The notes below the pieces were generated by a model. It was not told where the DNA came from. It worked only from the letters and a program-made list of their open reading frames with translations, and searched no databases. Of a stretch of 64,000 bases of DNA, positions 8,272-16,150 are shown piece by piece. The stretch covers positions 750,078-814,077 of the forward strand of contig NZ_AXAL01000001.1 in NCBI RefSeq assembly GCF_000472785.1, written 5' to 3'. The translations under genes and the position numbers were made by a program. The stretch comes from Mesorhizobium loti CJ3sym. Lineage in GTDB: Bacteria; Pseudomonadota; Alphaproteobacteria; Rhizobiales; Rhizobiaceae. Every line of letters begins with the position of its first letter. Within the stretch, counting starts at the first letter, position 1.

Positions 8272-8928
8272 ATGCCGATTACGCTGCTTGACGGAATTCT
8301 CGTCGGCTTCACCCTGGTCTCGGCGATGCTCGCCATGGTTCGCGGCTTCTCGCGCGAAATCCTGTCGGTCGTCTCGTGGGCGGCGGCAGCGGCGGCGGCT
8401 TTCTTCTTCTACAAGCCGGTCCTGCCCTATCTGAAGCCCTACATCGAGAACGAGAAGATCGCCATGGCCGCTTCGGCCGGCGCCGTCTTCATCATCGCGC
8501 TGATCGTCGTCTCGGTCATCACCATGAAGCTCGCCGACTGGATCATCGATTCCCGGATCGGCGCGCTCGACCGCACGCTCGGCTTCCTCTACGGCGCCGC
8601 GCGCGGCATCCTGGTCGTCGCGGTGGCGCTTTTGTTCTTCAACTGGCTGGCCGGCGCCAAGGCACCAGCCTGGGTGACGGAGGCAAAGTCGCGGCCGCTG
8701 CTGGAACAGATCGGCGCCAAGCTTGAGAGCCTGCTGCCCGAGGATCCCGAAAACGCCATCCTGAAGAAGCTCAATCCGAATCAGCCAGCCACGCCAGCGG
8801 CTCCGGCTGCGGATGCTCCTGCCGGCGGCGACGATGCCAACACACCGGCGCCTGACGACAATGACGCAACACCTCCGCCAGCCGACAACGCGCCAGCCAA
8901 TCCGGCACCGGCAGCACCGGCAAACTGA
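8272..8928 (+). CDS. cvpA: CvpA family membrane protein
   Basis: The 218-residue protein begins MPITLLDGILVGFTLVSAML and has four membrane segments in its first 130 residues with the family pattern RGFSREILSVVSW and GFLYGAARGILVV. The last 60 residues are a Pro/Ala/Asp-rich tail that is probably disordered. CvpA was named for colicin V production and lies upstream of purF in many bacteria, as here; relatives matter for envelope homeostasis. The molecular role is not established. Confidence 0.9.
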   Translation: MPITLLDGILVGFTLVSAMLAMVRGFSREILSVVSWAAAAAAAFFFYKPVLPYLKPYIENEKIAMAASAGAVFIIALIVVSVITMKLADWIIDSRIGALDRTLGFLYGAARGILVVAVALLFFNWLAGAKAPAWVTEAKSRPLLEQIGAKLESLLPEDPENAILKKLNPNQPATPAAPAADAPAGGDDANTPAPDDNDATPPPADNAPANPAPAAPAN

Positions 8929-8935
8929 CGCGCAT

Positions 8936-9035
8936 GGAAAAGGTCACGTTTCACAGAAACGGTGACCTTTTCCAGCTCTTTGTTTTGACGCAATTCCGGA
9001 CGGAAAACCGTTTCACACTTTTCCTGGAATTGCTC
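8936..9035. repeat. Mosaic palindromic element, copy 1 (two hairpins)
   Basis: Hairpin A pairs GGAAAAGGTCAC (8936-8947) with GTGACCTTTTCC (8962-8973), with an inner GTTT/AAAC around CACAG. Hairpin B pairs CAATTCC (8991-8997) with GGAATTG (9026-9032), with an inner GGAAAA/TTTTCC. The same two-part layout recurs at 49480-49602, and part B alone recurs at 10614-10671. This resembles rhizobial intergenic mosaic elements (RIME type); the family name is from memory. Hairpin A may also terminate cvpA. Confidence 0.85.
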
Positions 9036-9135
9036 CTGAACGGGCGTCAGGGCAGACGATGGTGTGAACGACTGCACAGTGTGCGTTGCTTTCGACGCGT
9101 GAGCACCTTATATGGCGATTTTAGCGGAGCTTAAG

Positions 9136-10605
9136 ATGGCAGACGCAGACGACGTGCTTTCCGCAGAGGCCGACGACCATTTCCATGACGAATGCGGCGT
9201 GTTCGGCATTTTCGGCCGACAGGATGCAGCGGCCATCGTCACACTCGGCCTGCACGCCCTGCAGCATCGCGGCCAGGAAGCGGCCGGTATCGTTTCCTAC
9301 GACGGCACCCAGTTCCATGTCGAACGCCATGTCGGCCTGATCGGCGACACCTTCACCAAGCAGCGTGTCATCGACAGCCTGCAAGGTAACCGCGCCATTG
9401 GCCATACGCGCTACGCCACGACCGGCGGCGCCGGCATGCGCAACATCCAGCCTTTCTTCGCCGAATTGGCCGATGGTGGTTTTGCGGTTGCCCACAATGG
9501 CAATCTGACCAACGCCATGACGGTGCAGCGCGCGCTGCAGAAGCAGGGCGCGATCTTCTCATCCACCTCCGACACCGAAACGCTTTTGCACCTGGTTGCG
9601 ACCAGCAAGGAGCGCGACCTCAACTCGCGCTTCATCGACGCGGTGCGGCAGGTAGAAGGCGCCTTCTCGCTGGTGGCGATGACGGCCAAGAAGATGATCG
9701 GCTGCCGCGATCCGCTCGGCATCCGCCCGCTGGTGCTGGGCGATCTCGACGGCGCCTGGATTCTCGCCTCCGAGACCTGCGCGCTCGACATTATCGGTGC
9801 GCGTTTCGTGCGCGACCTGAAACCCGGCGAAATGGTCGTCGTCACCTCCAAGGGCATTGAAAGCCTGTTCCCGTTCGAGCCGCAGAAGACCCGTTTCTGC
9901 ATCTTCGAATATGTCTATTTCGCCCGGCCGGATTCCTCGGTCGAGGGCCGCAACGTCTACGAGGTGCGCAAGCGCATCGGCGCCGAACTGGCGCAGGAGA
10001 ATCCGGTCGAGGCCGACATTGTCGTGCCGGTGCCGGATTCCGGTACGCCGGCCGCGATCGGCTTTTCCCAGGCCGCGGGCATTCCTTTCGAGCTCGGCAT
10101 CATCCGCAACCACTATGTCGGCCGCACCTTCATCCAGCCGGGCGATTCGATTCGCCACATGGGCGTCAAGCTGAAGCACAACGCCAACCGGCGCATGATC
10201 GAGGGCAAGCGCGTGGTGTTGGTCGACGATTCGATCGTGCGCGGCACCACCAGCCAGAAGATCGTGCAGATGGTGCGCGACGCCGGCGCCAAGGAAGTGC
10301 ATATGCGCATCGCTTCGCCGCCAACCAGCGCGTCGTGCTTCTACGGCGTCGACACGCCAGAAAAATCGAAGCTGCTGGCGTCGCGCATGTCGGTGGAAGA
10401 GATGGCCGAGTTCATCCGTGTCGATTCGCTCGGCTTCCTGTCGATTGACGGGCTTTACCGCGCCGTCGGCGAGGCGGGCCGCGACAACGACCAGCCGCAA
10501 TTCTGCGACGCCTGCTTCACCGGCCAGTACCCGACCCGCCTGCTCGACTTCGAAGGCCACGACAATGTGCGCACGCTGTCGCTGCTGGCGAACAACGGGG
10601 CGTAA
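9136..10605 (+). CDS. purF: Amidophosphoribosyltransferase
   Basis: It makes 5-phosphoribosylamine from PRPP and glutamine, the first step of purine synthesis. The ATG at 9136 has GGAG upstream and gives a 489-residue proenzyme whose nucleophile is Cys20 (HDECGVFGIFG), exposed after removal of a short propeptide; an in-frame ATG at 9112 lacks a ribosome binding site. The Ntn glutaminase domain is followed by the phosphoribosyltransferase domain with VDDSIVRGTT at about 363-372. A CDACFTGQYPT segment lies near the C-terminus. No purine riboswitch is visible upstream; the space holds palindromic repeat copy 1. Confidence 0.97.
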   Translation: MADADDVLSAEADDHFHDECGVFGIFGRQDAAAIVTLGLHALQHRGQEAAGIVSYDGTQFHVERHVGLIGDTFTKQRVIDSLQGNRAIGHTRYATTGGAGMRNIQPFFAELADGGFAVAHNGNLTNAMTVQRALQKQGAIFSSTSDTETLLHLVATSKERDLNSRFIDAVRQVEGAFSLVAMTAKKMIGCRDPLGIRPLVLGDLDGAWILASETCALDIIGARFVRDLKPGEMVVVTSKGIESLFPFEPQKTRFCIFEYVYFARPDSSVEGRNVYEVRKRIGAELAQENPVEADIVVPVPDSGTPAAIGFSQAAGIPFELGIIRNHYVGRTFIQPGDSIRHMGVKLKHNANRRMIEGKRVVLVDDSIVRGTTSQKIVQMVRDAGAKEVHMRIASPPTSASCFYGVDTPEKSKLLASRMSVEEMAEFIRVDSLGFLSIDGLYRAVGEAGRDNDQPQFCDACFTGQYPTRLLDFEGHDNVRTLSLLANNGA

Positions 10606-10613
10606 GCCAGACT

Positions 10614-10671
10614 CTTGTTTTGACACAATTCCGGACGGAAAACCGCTTCACACTTGTCCTGGAATTGCTCT
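10614..10671. repeat. Mosaic palindromic element, copy 2 (hairpin B only)
   Basis: CAATTCC (10626-10632) pairs with GGAATTG (10661-10667), flanking GGACGGAAAACCG and CACACTTGTCC. It matches the second half of copy 1 almost base for base but lacks hairpin A. It fills most of the purF-SDR gap. Confidence 0.85.
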
Positions 10672-10695
10672 GGACCACCGTACGGAAATTCTCGC

Positions 10696-11436
10696 ATGAC
10701 CCTCGACCTTACCGGCCGCGTTGCGGTCGTCACCGGCGCTTCGCGCGGCATCGGCTATTTCGTCGCCAGGGAATTGGCCGCTGCCGGCGCGCATGTCATC
10801 GCGGTGGCGCGCACGGTCGGTGGGCTGGAAGAACTCGACGACCAGATCAAGGTAGCCGGCGGCCAGGCAACGCTCGTGCCGCTCGATCTCGCCGACATGG
10901 CCGGCATCGACCGGCTGGGCGGCGCCATCCATGAACGCTGGGGCAAGCTCGACATTCTCGTCGCCAATGCCGGTGTGCTCGGTGTCATCTCGCCGATCGG
11001 CCATGTCGAGGCCAAGACGTTCGAGAAGGTGATGACCATCAACGTTACCTCGACCTGGCGGCTGATCCGCTCGGTCGACCCGCTGCTCAGGCTTTCCGAT
11101 GCCGGCCGGGCCATCATCCTGTCGTCCAACGCCGCGCATTCGGCGCGCGCCTTCTGGGCGCCCTACGCGGCATCGAAGGCTGCGGTCGAGACCATGATGC
11201 GCTCCTGGGCGCATGAGACGCAAAGCCTGCCGCTGCGCGTCAATGCCGCCGACCCAGGCGCCACCCGCACCGCTATGCGAGCCCAGGCCGTGCCCGGCGA
11301 GGATCCGGAGACGCTCCCGCACCCCTCCGAGATCGCCAAGCGCATCGTGCCGCTGGCCAGCCCTGAGCTGAAAGAGACCGGGCTGATCTTCCAGGCCAAG
11401 CACAACCGTTTTGTCGCCTACAGGCAGCCCGAATAG
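10696..11436 (+). CDS. SDR family NAD(P)-dependent oxidoreductase
   Basis: This 246-residue classical short-chain dehydrogenase has the cofactor motif TGASRGIG (13-20), the NAG motif VANAGVLG, a catalytic Ser in ILSSNAAHS and Y157-x3-K161 (YAASK). Substrate is unknown. The ATG at 10696 gives MTLDLTGRVAVVTG, the normal family start; upstream codons in frame come from the palindromic repeat. It follows purF at 90 bases and may be read from the same transcript. Confidence 0.9.
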   Translation: MTLDLTGRVAVVTGASRGIGYFVARELAAAGAHVIAVARTVGGLEELDDQIKVAGGQATLVPLDLADMAGIDRLGGAIHERWGKLDILVANAGVLGVISPIGHVEAKTFEKVMTINVTSTWRLIRSVDPLLRLSDAGRAIILSSNAAHSARAFWAPYAASKAAVETMMRSWAHETQSLPLRVNAADPGATRTAMRAQAVPGEDPETLPHPSEIAKRIVPLASPELKETGLIFQAKHNRFVAYRQPE

Positions 11437-11596
11437 CTGCATCCGGCATGCAAATCCGCCGTATCATCACGCGGCTGTGATCTGAGCGAGAAAAGCACCG
11501 CTTCTGTCATGCTTTCGTCGTTTCCACAGAGTTGGTAGGATCGTATAGACTCCCACAACAACGAGCGCCCGAGCTGGGCAGAACAAGGACATCCCC

Positions 11597-11815
11597 ATGG
11601 CTACGACCGCAGCGTTGGTTTGGTATCTGGTAATCGCCGGCCCGCAGGGCGGCATGGTGGTGCTGCCCAGCACCTTCGACAAGCGCGAACAGTGCACCGC
11701 CGCCATCACCGAATATCAGAAGCAGCCGACACCCACCGGCTGGTCCATACAGTGCGTGCCGAGCGCCTCGCCCTTCACCGACGAAGGCGATGCCGAAGTG
11801 CCGGCAGCACAGTAA
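11597..11815 (+). CDS. Small hypothetical protein, 72 aa
   Basis: I do not recognise this protein. It begins MATTAALVWYLVIAGPQGGM, a weakly hydrophobic start that could be a signal or anchor, and then has two cysteines (EQCTAA and IQCVPS) about 26 residues apart that could form a disulfide. An AAGGAC ribosome binding site precedes the ATG. A secreted or periplasmic small protein is possible. It stands alone between the SDR and the convergent OsmC gene. Confidence 0.6.
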   Translation: MATTAALVWYLVIAGPQGGMVVLPSTFDKREQCTAAITEYQKQPTPTGWSIQCVPSASPFTDEGDAEVPAAQ

Positions 11816-11863
11816 GCATCCGTTACAACAGGTCCGCAGCGGCTGGCTGCGGGCCTGATAATT

Positions 11864-12370
11864 TCAGCGCCGGGCGCTCACCGTCAGTTCCGGCTTCTGG
11901 TTGATGGTCTGGAACACCACGCAATAGCGCTCGGTCAGCTTCAGCAATGAGTCGATGCGCTCCTGCGGCTCATCGGTGTCGAGACTGAAATTGAGGCGGA
12001 TGGCACGAAAGCCGACGGGCGCATCCCTGGCGACACCGAGCGTGCCACGAAAATCAAGGTCGCCTTCGGCCTCCACAATGGCGGCGCCAAGCTTGAACTC
12101 GAGCGCTGTCGCCACTGCCTTCAGCGTCACCCCGGCGCAAGCCACCAATGCCTCAAGCAGCATGTCGCCTGAGCAGAGTTCGAGCCCCGAGCCACCTGTT
12201 GCCGGATGCAGACCGGCAATTGCGATCGCCCTGCCCGTCTCGACCTTGCAGGCCACCGACTGGTCGTCGATCGAGCCCTTCGCTCTCAGTGTAATCAGCG
12301 CCTGCGAGGCGTCGTCGCGATAGGCCTGCTTCAGCGGCGCCTGCATCGCCTTCAATTCGGTTGCATCCAT
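11864..12370 (-). CDS. OsmC family protein
   Basis: The 168-residue product matches the OsmC/Ohr fold, with one cysteine in LVACAGVTLKAVATALEF and one in LTERYCVVFQTI, the two positions used for reduction of organic peroxides. The start ATG at 12370 gives MDATELKAMQAPLKQAY and has GAAAGAGA upstream; the frame stays open upstream without family-like sequence. It probably protects against organic hydroperoxides using thiol reductants. It is divergent from an EamA exporter with 232 bases between them. Confidence 0.88.
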   Translation of the reverse strand: MDATELKAMQAPLKQAYRDDASQALITLRAKGSIDDQSVACKVETGRAIAIAGLHPATGGSGLELCSGDMLLEALVACAGVTLKAVATALEFKLGAAIVEAEGDLDFRGTLGVARDAPVGFRAIRLNFSLDTDEPQERIDSLLKLTERYCVVFQTINQKPELTVSARR

Positions 12371-12602
12371 TTCGATTGTCTCTTTCGCGGTTGCGGCCAG
12401 CGAGCAGCGTGGCTTTGTCAGATATAAGTGCCGATCACGTCCCGGAAGCAAGACAGCCAGTTCCTGCCCCAACGCAAGCCCAGAGCTGGCGTAGCGCTGT
12501 GCCAACTTTCGACCGTATAGCTTGGGAAGAAGGCTTGGCCTCCCGGCCATCGCGTTGATCCACGGCATTTCTGTCGCTTCCTGCAACACTGGTCCTGCGC
12601 CT

Positions 12603-13490
12603 ATGGCCGATATCGCCATTCTGGAAACTCGTGAAAGGGTGCTTGCCGGCATCCTGTTCACAGGTGCTGCCTATCTCTTGTTTTCGACGCAGGACGCCTC
12701 GATCAAGCTGCTGGTCACCGGCATGACGGTCTGGCAGATCATGTTCTTCCGCAGCATCACCATTCTCGGCGCCTGCGCGGCGATCGGCGGGGGAGCGCTG
12801 TTTGTCGATACAGTGCGTTCGCCGATCGTAAAACCGATGCTGGTGCGCAGCGCCTTCACGCTTGCCGCCTGGCTCTGTTACTACAATGCCGCCCGCAGCC
12901 TGCAGCTTGCCGAATTGACCACCGTCTATTACGCGGCGCCGATCATCGTCACCGTGCTTTCGGTGTTCCTGCTCGGCGAAAAGGTGCCGATGCTCCGCTG
13001 GCTGGCGGTTTTGATCGGCTTTGTCGGCGTCTTCGTCGCCTGCGATCCGACCCATCTCGGCCTGTCCGTGCCGGTGATGCTCGTGCTGGCGGCGGCTCTT
13101 TTGTGGGCGATCGCCATCGTGCTCCTGCGCAGAACCGCACTGGCCGAACGCTCGATGATCCAGCTCCTCCTCAACAATTTCTATTTCCTGGTGTTTTCGG
13201 CGGTGCCGGCGCTGTTGTGGTGGCATACGCCTGATCTGACCCAGTTGCTGCTTCTTGCCAGCGTCGGCGCGCTTGGCGGCCTGGCGCAGTATCTTCTCTT
13301 CGAAGGCATGAAGCGCACGCCGGCATCGATCCTGGCGCCGCTCGAATACACCTCGCTGTTGTGGGCATTCGCGCTCGGCTCTGCGATCTGGGGCGACGTG
13401 CCGCGCCGCGAAGTCTTCCTGGGCGCTGCCCTCATTGTTGCAGCCGGCCTGCTGATCGTCGGCGGCGAGCATTTCCGCAAGCGGCTGTGA
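12603..13490 (+). CDS. DMT family transporter (EamA domains)
   Basis: The 295-residue integral membrane protein has about ten hydrophobic helices forming two EamA repeats, with the typical LAELTTVYYAAPIIVTVLSV at the end of the first half and the PASILAPLEYTSLLWAFALG segment in the second. Members export metabolites such as amino acids. I choose ATG 12603 (MADIAILETRERVLAG) because the frame upstream is not family-like; the ribosome binding site is weak. A second EamA gene follows 60 bases downstream, so they may be co-transcribed. Confidence 0.88.
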   Translation: MADIAILETRERVLAGILFTGAAYLLFSTQDASIKLLVTGMTVWQIMFFRSITILGACAAIGGGALFVDTVRSPIVKPMLVRSAFTLAAWLCYYNAARSLQLAELTTVYYAAPIIVTVLSVFLLGEKVPMLRWLAVLIGFVGVFVACDPTHLGLSVPVMLVLAAALLWAIAIVLLRRTALAERSMIQLLLNNFYFLVFSAVPALLWWHTPDLTQLLLLASVGALGGLAQYLLFEGMKRTPASILAPLEYTSLLWAFALGSAIWGDVPRREVFLGAALIVAAGLLIVGGEHFRKRL

Positions 13491-13550
13491 TGGGGATGGC
13501 ATTCATTGCTGACACTACGATGTCAGCATGGGACAGCGTAGGCTGCCAGC

Positions 13551-14456
13551 ATGACTGACATGGCGGCCACAACCGAGACCACTGAGCACACGCTTGGCAT
13601 CATACTGGTGTCGTCATCGGCTGCGGTGTTCGGCCTGACCGGCGTGCTGACAAAATCGATCCATGCCGACCCGCTGACGATCATCTGCTGGCGTGGCTTT
13701 GTCGGCTCGATCCTCATCAGCCTTTATGTGCTCTGGCGGCGGCATCGCTCCGGCGGACGCGAAAGCCTGCGGTTGGGCTGGCGCGGCTGGCTATTGGCGG
13801 TCGAAGGCGCGCTGGCGAGCATCGCCTTCATTTCGGCATTCAAATTCACCTACGTTGCCAATGTCGCGGTCATCTACGCCACCGCGCCTTTCGTCACCGC
13901 ATTGCTGGCCTGGGTGCTGACGCGCGAACCCTTCCGCTTACAGACGATGGTCGCCGCGGCCGTTTCGCTTTGCGGCGTGGCGATCATGGTCTGGTCAGGC
14001 TTCGGAACAGGCCATCTGTTCGGAGACGGGCTGGCGCTGCTGATGACGATCGGTAGTGGCCTCTATATGATCATGGTGCGCGCCTTCCGCGACACGCCGG
14101 TGGTCTGGGCCGGCGCGGTTTCGGCCTTTCTGCTGTTCATACTTGGTTGGTTCGTCACCGATCCGCTGGCGGTGTCGTCAAGGGATGCCATTCTGCTCGT
14201 CACTTTCGGCGCATCCTTCGCGCTGTCGTCGATCCTGTGGACGGAGGGCGCGAGACTGCTGCCGGCGGCCGAATCCGGATTGCTCGGCTCGGCCGAGGTA
14301 CCGTTCGCTATCCTGTTTGCCTTCCTGTTTCTGGGAGAGATAGCACCGGCGGCCAGCATGATCGGCGGCGCCATCGTGCTCTGCGCGGTGTTTGCCCATA
14401 CTGGCCGCGACTGGCTGGTGGCCCGCTCACAGCAGGCAGCTTCAAATATTTCTTAA
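13551..14456 (+). CDS. DMT family transporter (EamA domains), second copy
   Basis: A 301-residue ten-helix EamA protein: first-half motif VIYATAPFVTALLAWVLTRE, second-half motif ESGLLGSAEVPFAILFAFLF. It is in tandem with the previous EamA gene but clearly different in sequence, so this is not a recent duplication. The start at 13551 (MTDMAATTE) could equally be the ATG at 13560. The substrate is unknown. Confidence 0.88.
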   Translation: MTDMAATTETTEHTLGIILVSSSAAVFGLTGVLTKSIHADPLTIICWRGFVGSILISLYVLWRRHRSGGRESLRLGWRGWLLAVEGALASIAFISAFKFTYVANVAVIYATAPFVTALLAWVLTREPFRLQTMVAAAVSLCGVAIMVWSGFGTGHLFGDGLALLMTIGSGLYMIMVRAFRDTPVVWAGAVSAFLLFILGWFVTDPLAVSSRDAILLVTFGASFALSSILWTEGARLLPAAESGLLGSAEVPFAILFAFLFLGEIAPAASMIGGAIVLCAVFAHTGRDWLVARSQQAASNIS

Positions 14457-14507
14457 AAAAAATGACACAGTCACGGAACCATCATCGGCATCAGGCATTG
14501 TTGGTGC

Positions 14508-14549
14508 GACGGGCCACCCCCCAAGTCCCCCCAAACCCCTCGGCCCGTC
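14508..14549 (+). other. C-rich stem-loop between convergent genes
   Basis: GACGGGCC (14508-14515) pairs with GGCCCGTC (14542-14549). The 26-base loop holds two runs of six C and one of four; the opposite strand would carry the matching G-runs and could fold into a quadruplex. It precedes the intrinsic terminator at 14560. Confidence 0.6.
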
Positions 14550-14559
14550 CTACTCCCAA

Positions 14560-14582
14560 GCCGACCGCAAGGTCGGCTTTTT
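14560..14582 (+). terminator. Intrinsic terminator after the second EamA gene
   Basis: GCCGACC (14560-14566) pairs with GGTCGGC (14571-14577) around a GCAA tetraloop, followed by TTTTT. It ends plus-strand transcription before the convergent LysR gene. Confidence 0.88.
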
Positions 14583-14626
14583 CTTTGCCCTTTAGACAAG
14601 CTGCAGGAGGCCCGAAGCCCACAGCT

Positions 14627-15490
14627 TCACCCGAAATGCCCGGTCGAAGCCAGGTTGCCGACAAGCAGCGCCGCCAGATCGCTCGCCGGAGCATCGGCGC
14701 CGGCGCGCAGCCGGATCGCGAACTCAGCCATCGGGACCGGCGGCAGGCCAAGCTCGCGCGGTGCTTCGACAATGCCGGAATGGGCAAAGCGCGGGGTTCG
14801 CAAGGTCAGCGCAACGCCGGCATTCACCGCCGTGCGCAGGCCGGCCAGGCTGGCGCTGCCGGCGGCGATGCGGTAGCGGCGGCCGGCGGCATCGAGCGCT
14901 GCGAGTGCGGCCTCGCGAAACCCGCAATAGGGATCAAGCAGCGCCAGCGGCAGCTCTTCCTGTCGCGAGGCCAGTCCCTTCTGCGAACACAGCCATATCA
15001 TCGGCTCGCGCAGGACGCCGACCTCATCAGGTGCGGCGGCCTGGCGCATGACGATCGCCAGATCCAGGCTGCCGGCCTGCAGCGCCTGCGCCAGCTCAGT
15101 GGAGCGGCCGACCCGCAATTCGATCCTGACGCGCGGATGGCTGGTGGCGAAGGCACGCAGCAGGTCAGGCAGGCCACTGTCGGCGAAATCCTGTGTCGTG
15201 CCGATGGCAACATGCCCGGCGGCTCGCACCCCCTTCAGCGCCAGCCACGCCTCGCGATGCACGGCGAGAATGCGCCTGGCATGACCGACAAGGTCCTCGC
15301 CGGCTGGTGTCAGCCCACGACCCCGCCCCTGTGGCGCCAAAAGCGGCTCGCCGACGATCTCCTCCAGCCGCTGCATCTGGGCAGTCACCGCCGAAGGCGA
15401 ACGGCCGACAGTTGAAGCTGCCTGCGCCAGCGAGCCGCTGTCGACGAAAGCGAGGAAGGTTTTGAGCAGATCCGGATCGAGCGTTTCCAT
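14627..15490 (-). CDS. LysR family transcriptional regulator
   Basis: The 287-residue protein has an N-terminal winged helix (METLDPDLLKTFLAFVDSGS, with SLAQAASTVGRSPSAVTAQM as the recognition region) and a substrate-binding domain. It is head-to-head with the tautomerase gene across 112 bases that contain a perfect dyad at 15492-15508, so it likely controls that gene and itself. The inducer is unknown. Confidence 0.9.
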   Translation of the reverse strand: METLDPDLLKTFLAFVDSGSLAQAASTVGRSPSAVTAQMQRLEEIVGEPLLAPQGRGRGLTPAGEDLVGHARRILAVHREAWLALKGVRAAGHVAIGTTQDFADSGLPDLLRAFATSHPRVRIELRVGRSTELAQALQAGSLDLAIVMRQAAAPDEVGVLREPMIWLCSQKGLASRQEELPLALLDPYCGFREAALAALDAAGRRYRIAAGSASLAGLRTAVNAGVALTLRTPRFAHSGIVEAPRELGLPPVPMAEFAIRLRAGADAPASDLAALLVGNLASTGHFG

Positions 15491-15491
15491 A

Positions 15492-15508
15492 ATTCGATAT
15501 TATCGAAT
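15492..15508. promoter_or_regulatory. Candidate LysR operator between LysR and tautomerase genes
   Basis: ATTCGATA (15492-15499) and TATCGAAT (15501-15508) form a perfect 8-base inverted repeat with one spacer base. It contains the LysR T-N11-A pattern (TCGATATTATCGA). Another TTCGAT half-site lies at 15534-15539, inside the promoter region of the tautomerase gene. The dyad starts 2 bases from the LysR start codon, which fits autoregulation. Confidence 0.6.
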
Positions 15509-15602
15509 CTTAAATTGAAAACAATTCGATTTTTTTGATTCAAGGGTGGTGGCATTGTCTCTCCAACGGCGATCGCGCCGCTAGAAACCAAGGAGAAAAA
15601 AA

Positions 15603-16010
15603 ATGCCCATCATCAACATCAGCGTCACCGGCAAGCCCGACGCCGCCCTTTCCGCCCGCATAGCCAAGGAAATCACTGAGATCACCGCCACGCAGTTGCG
15701 CAAGGATCCGACGATCACCGCAGTTGCGGTATCCTATATCGATCCGCAGCACTGGTTCGCCGGCGGGAAGTCACTGGCCGACCATGGCGCCAACACGTTC
15801 TGGCTTGATATCAAGGTGGTCGACGGCACCAACACCAAGCTCGAGCTTGAAGCCTATCTCAAGGCGCTCTTCGATGCCTTCGGCCGCCTGCTGGGCGGCG
15901 TGCACGAGGAAAGCTATGCCTTTGTGCATGAAGTGCCGGCAGCCGCCTACGGCTATGGCGGCAAGACGCAGGAGTTCCGATTCATCAGCGGGCGGTTGAA
16001 GGCGTCATGA
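15603..16010 (+). CDS. Tautomerase family protein
   Basis: The 135-residue product starts MPIINISVTGKPDAALSARI; removal of Met would leave the catalytic Pro of the 4-oxalocrotonate tautomerase superfamily. It is about twice the length of the 60-residue tautomerases, like two beta-alpha-beta units or the MIF/MSAD-like groups. The preceding AAGGAGA is an excellent ribosome binding site. Substrate unknown; the divergent LysR suggests an inducible response to an aromatic or enol compound. Confidence 0.82.
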   Translation: MPIINISVTGKPDAALSARIAKEITEITATQLRKDPTITAVAVSYIDPQHWFAGGKSLADHGANTFWLDIKVVDGTNTKLELEAYLKALFDAFGRLLGGVHEESYAFVHEVPAAAYGYGGKTQEFRFISGRLKAS

Positions 16011-16150
16011 GGGTCTTGTTCCTTCTCCTTCCGGAGGGAGGAGGAAAGCCCGCCCTCTTCCTACATTGACCTTGGGCCTACTTCCGCTACCCTCTGCCTC
16101 CGAAGCGGCCGCAGAGCCGCGATGACAAAAATCGTTGGGAGAGATGCGGC

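Noticed and set aside
9036..9135. Purine riboswitch before purF
   Set aside because: No conserved purine-aptamer loops are present; the leader is mainly the palindromic repeat.
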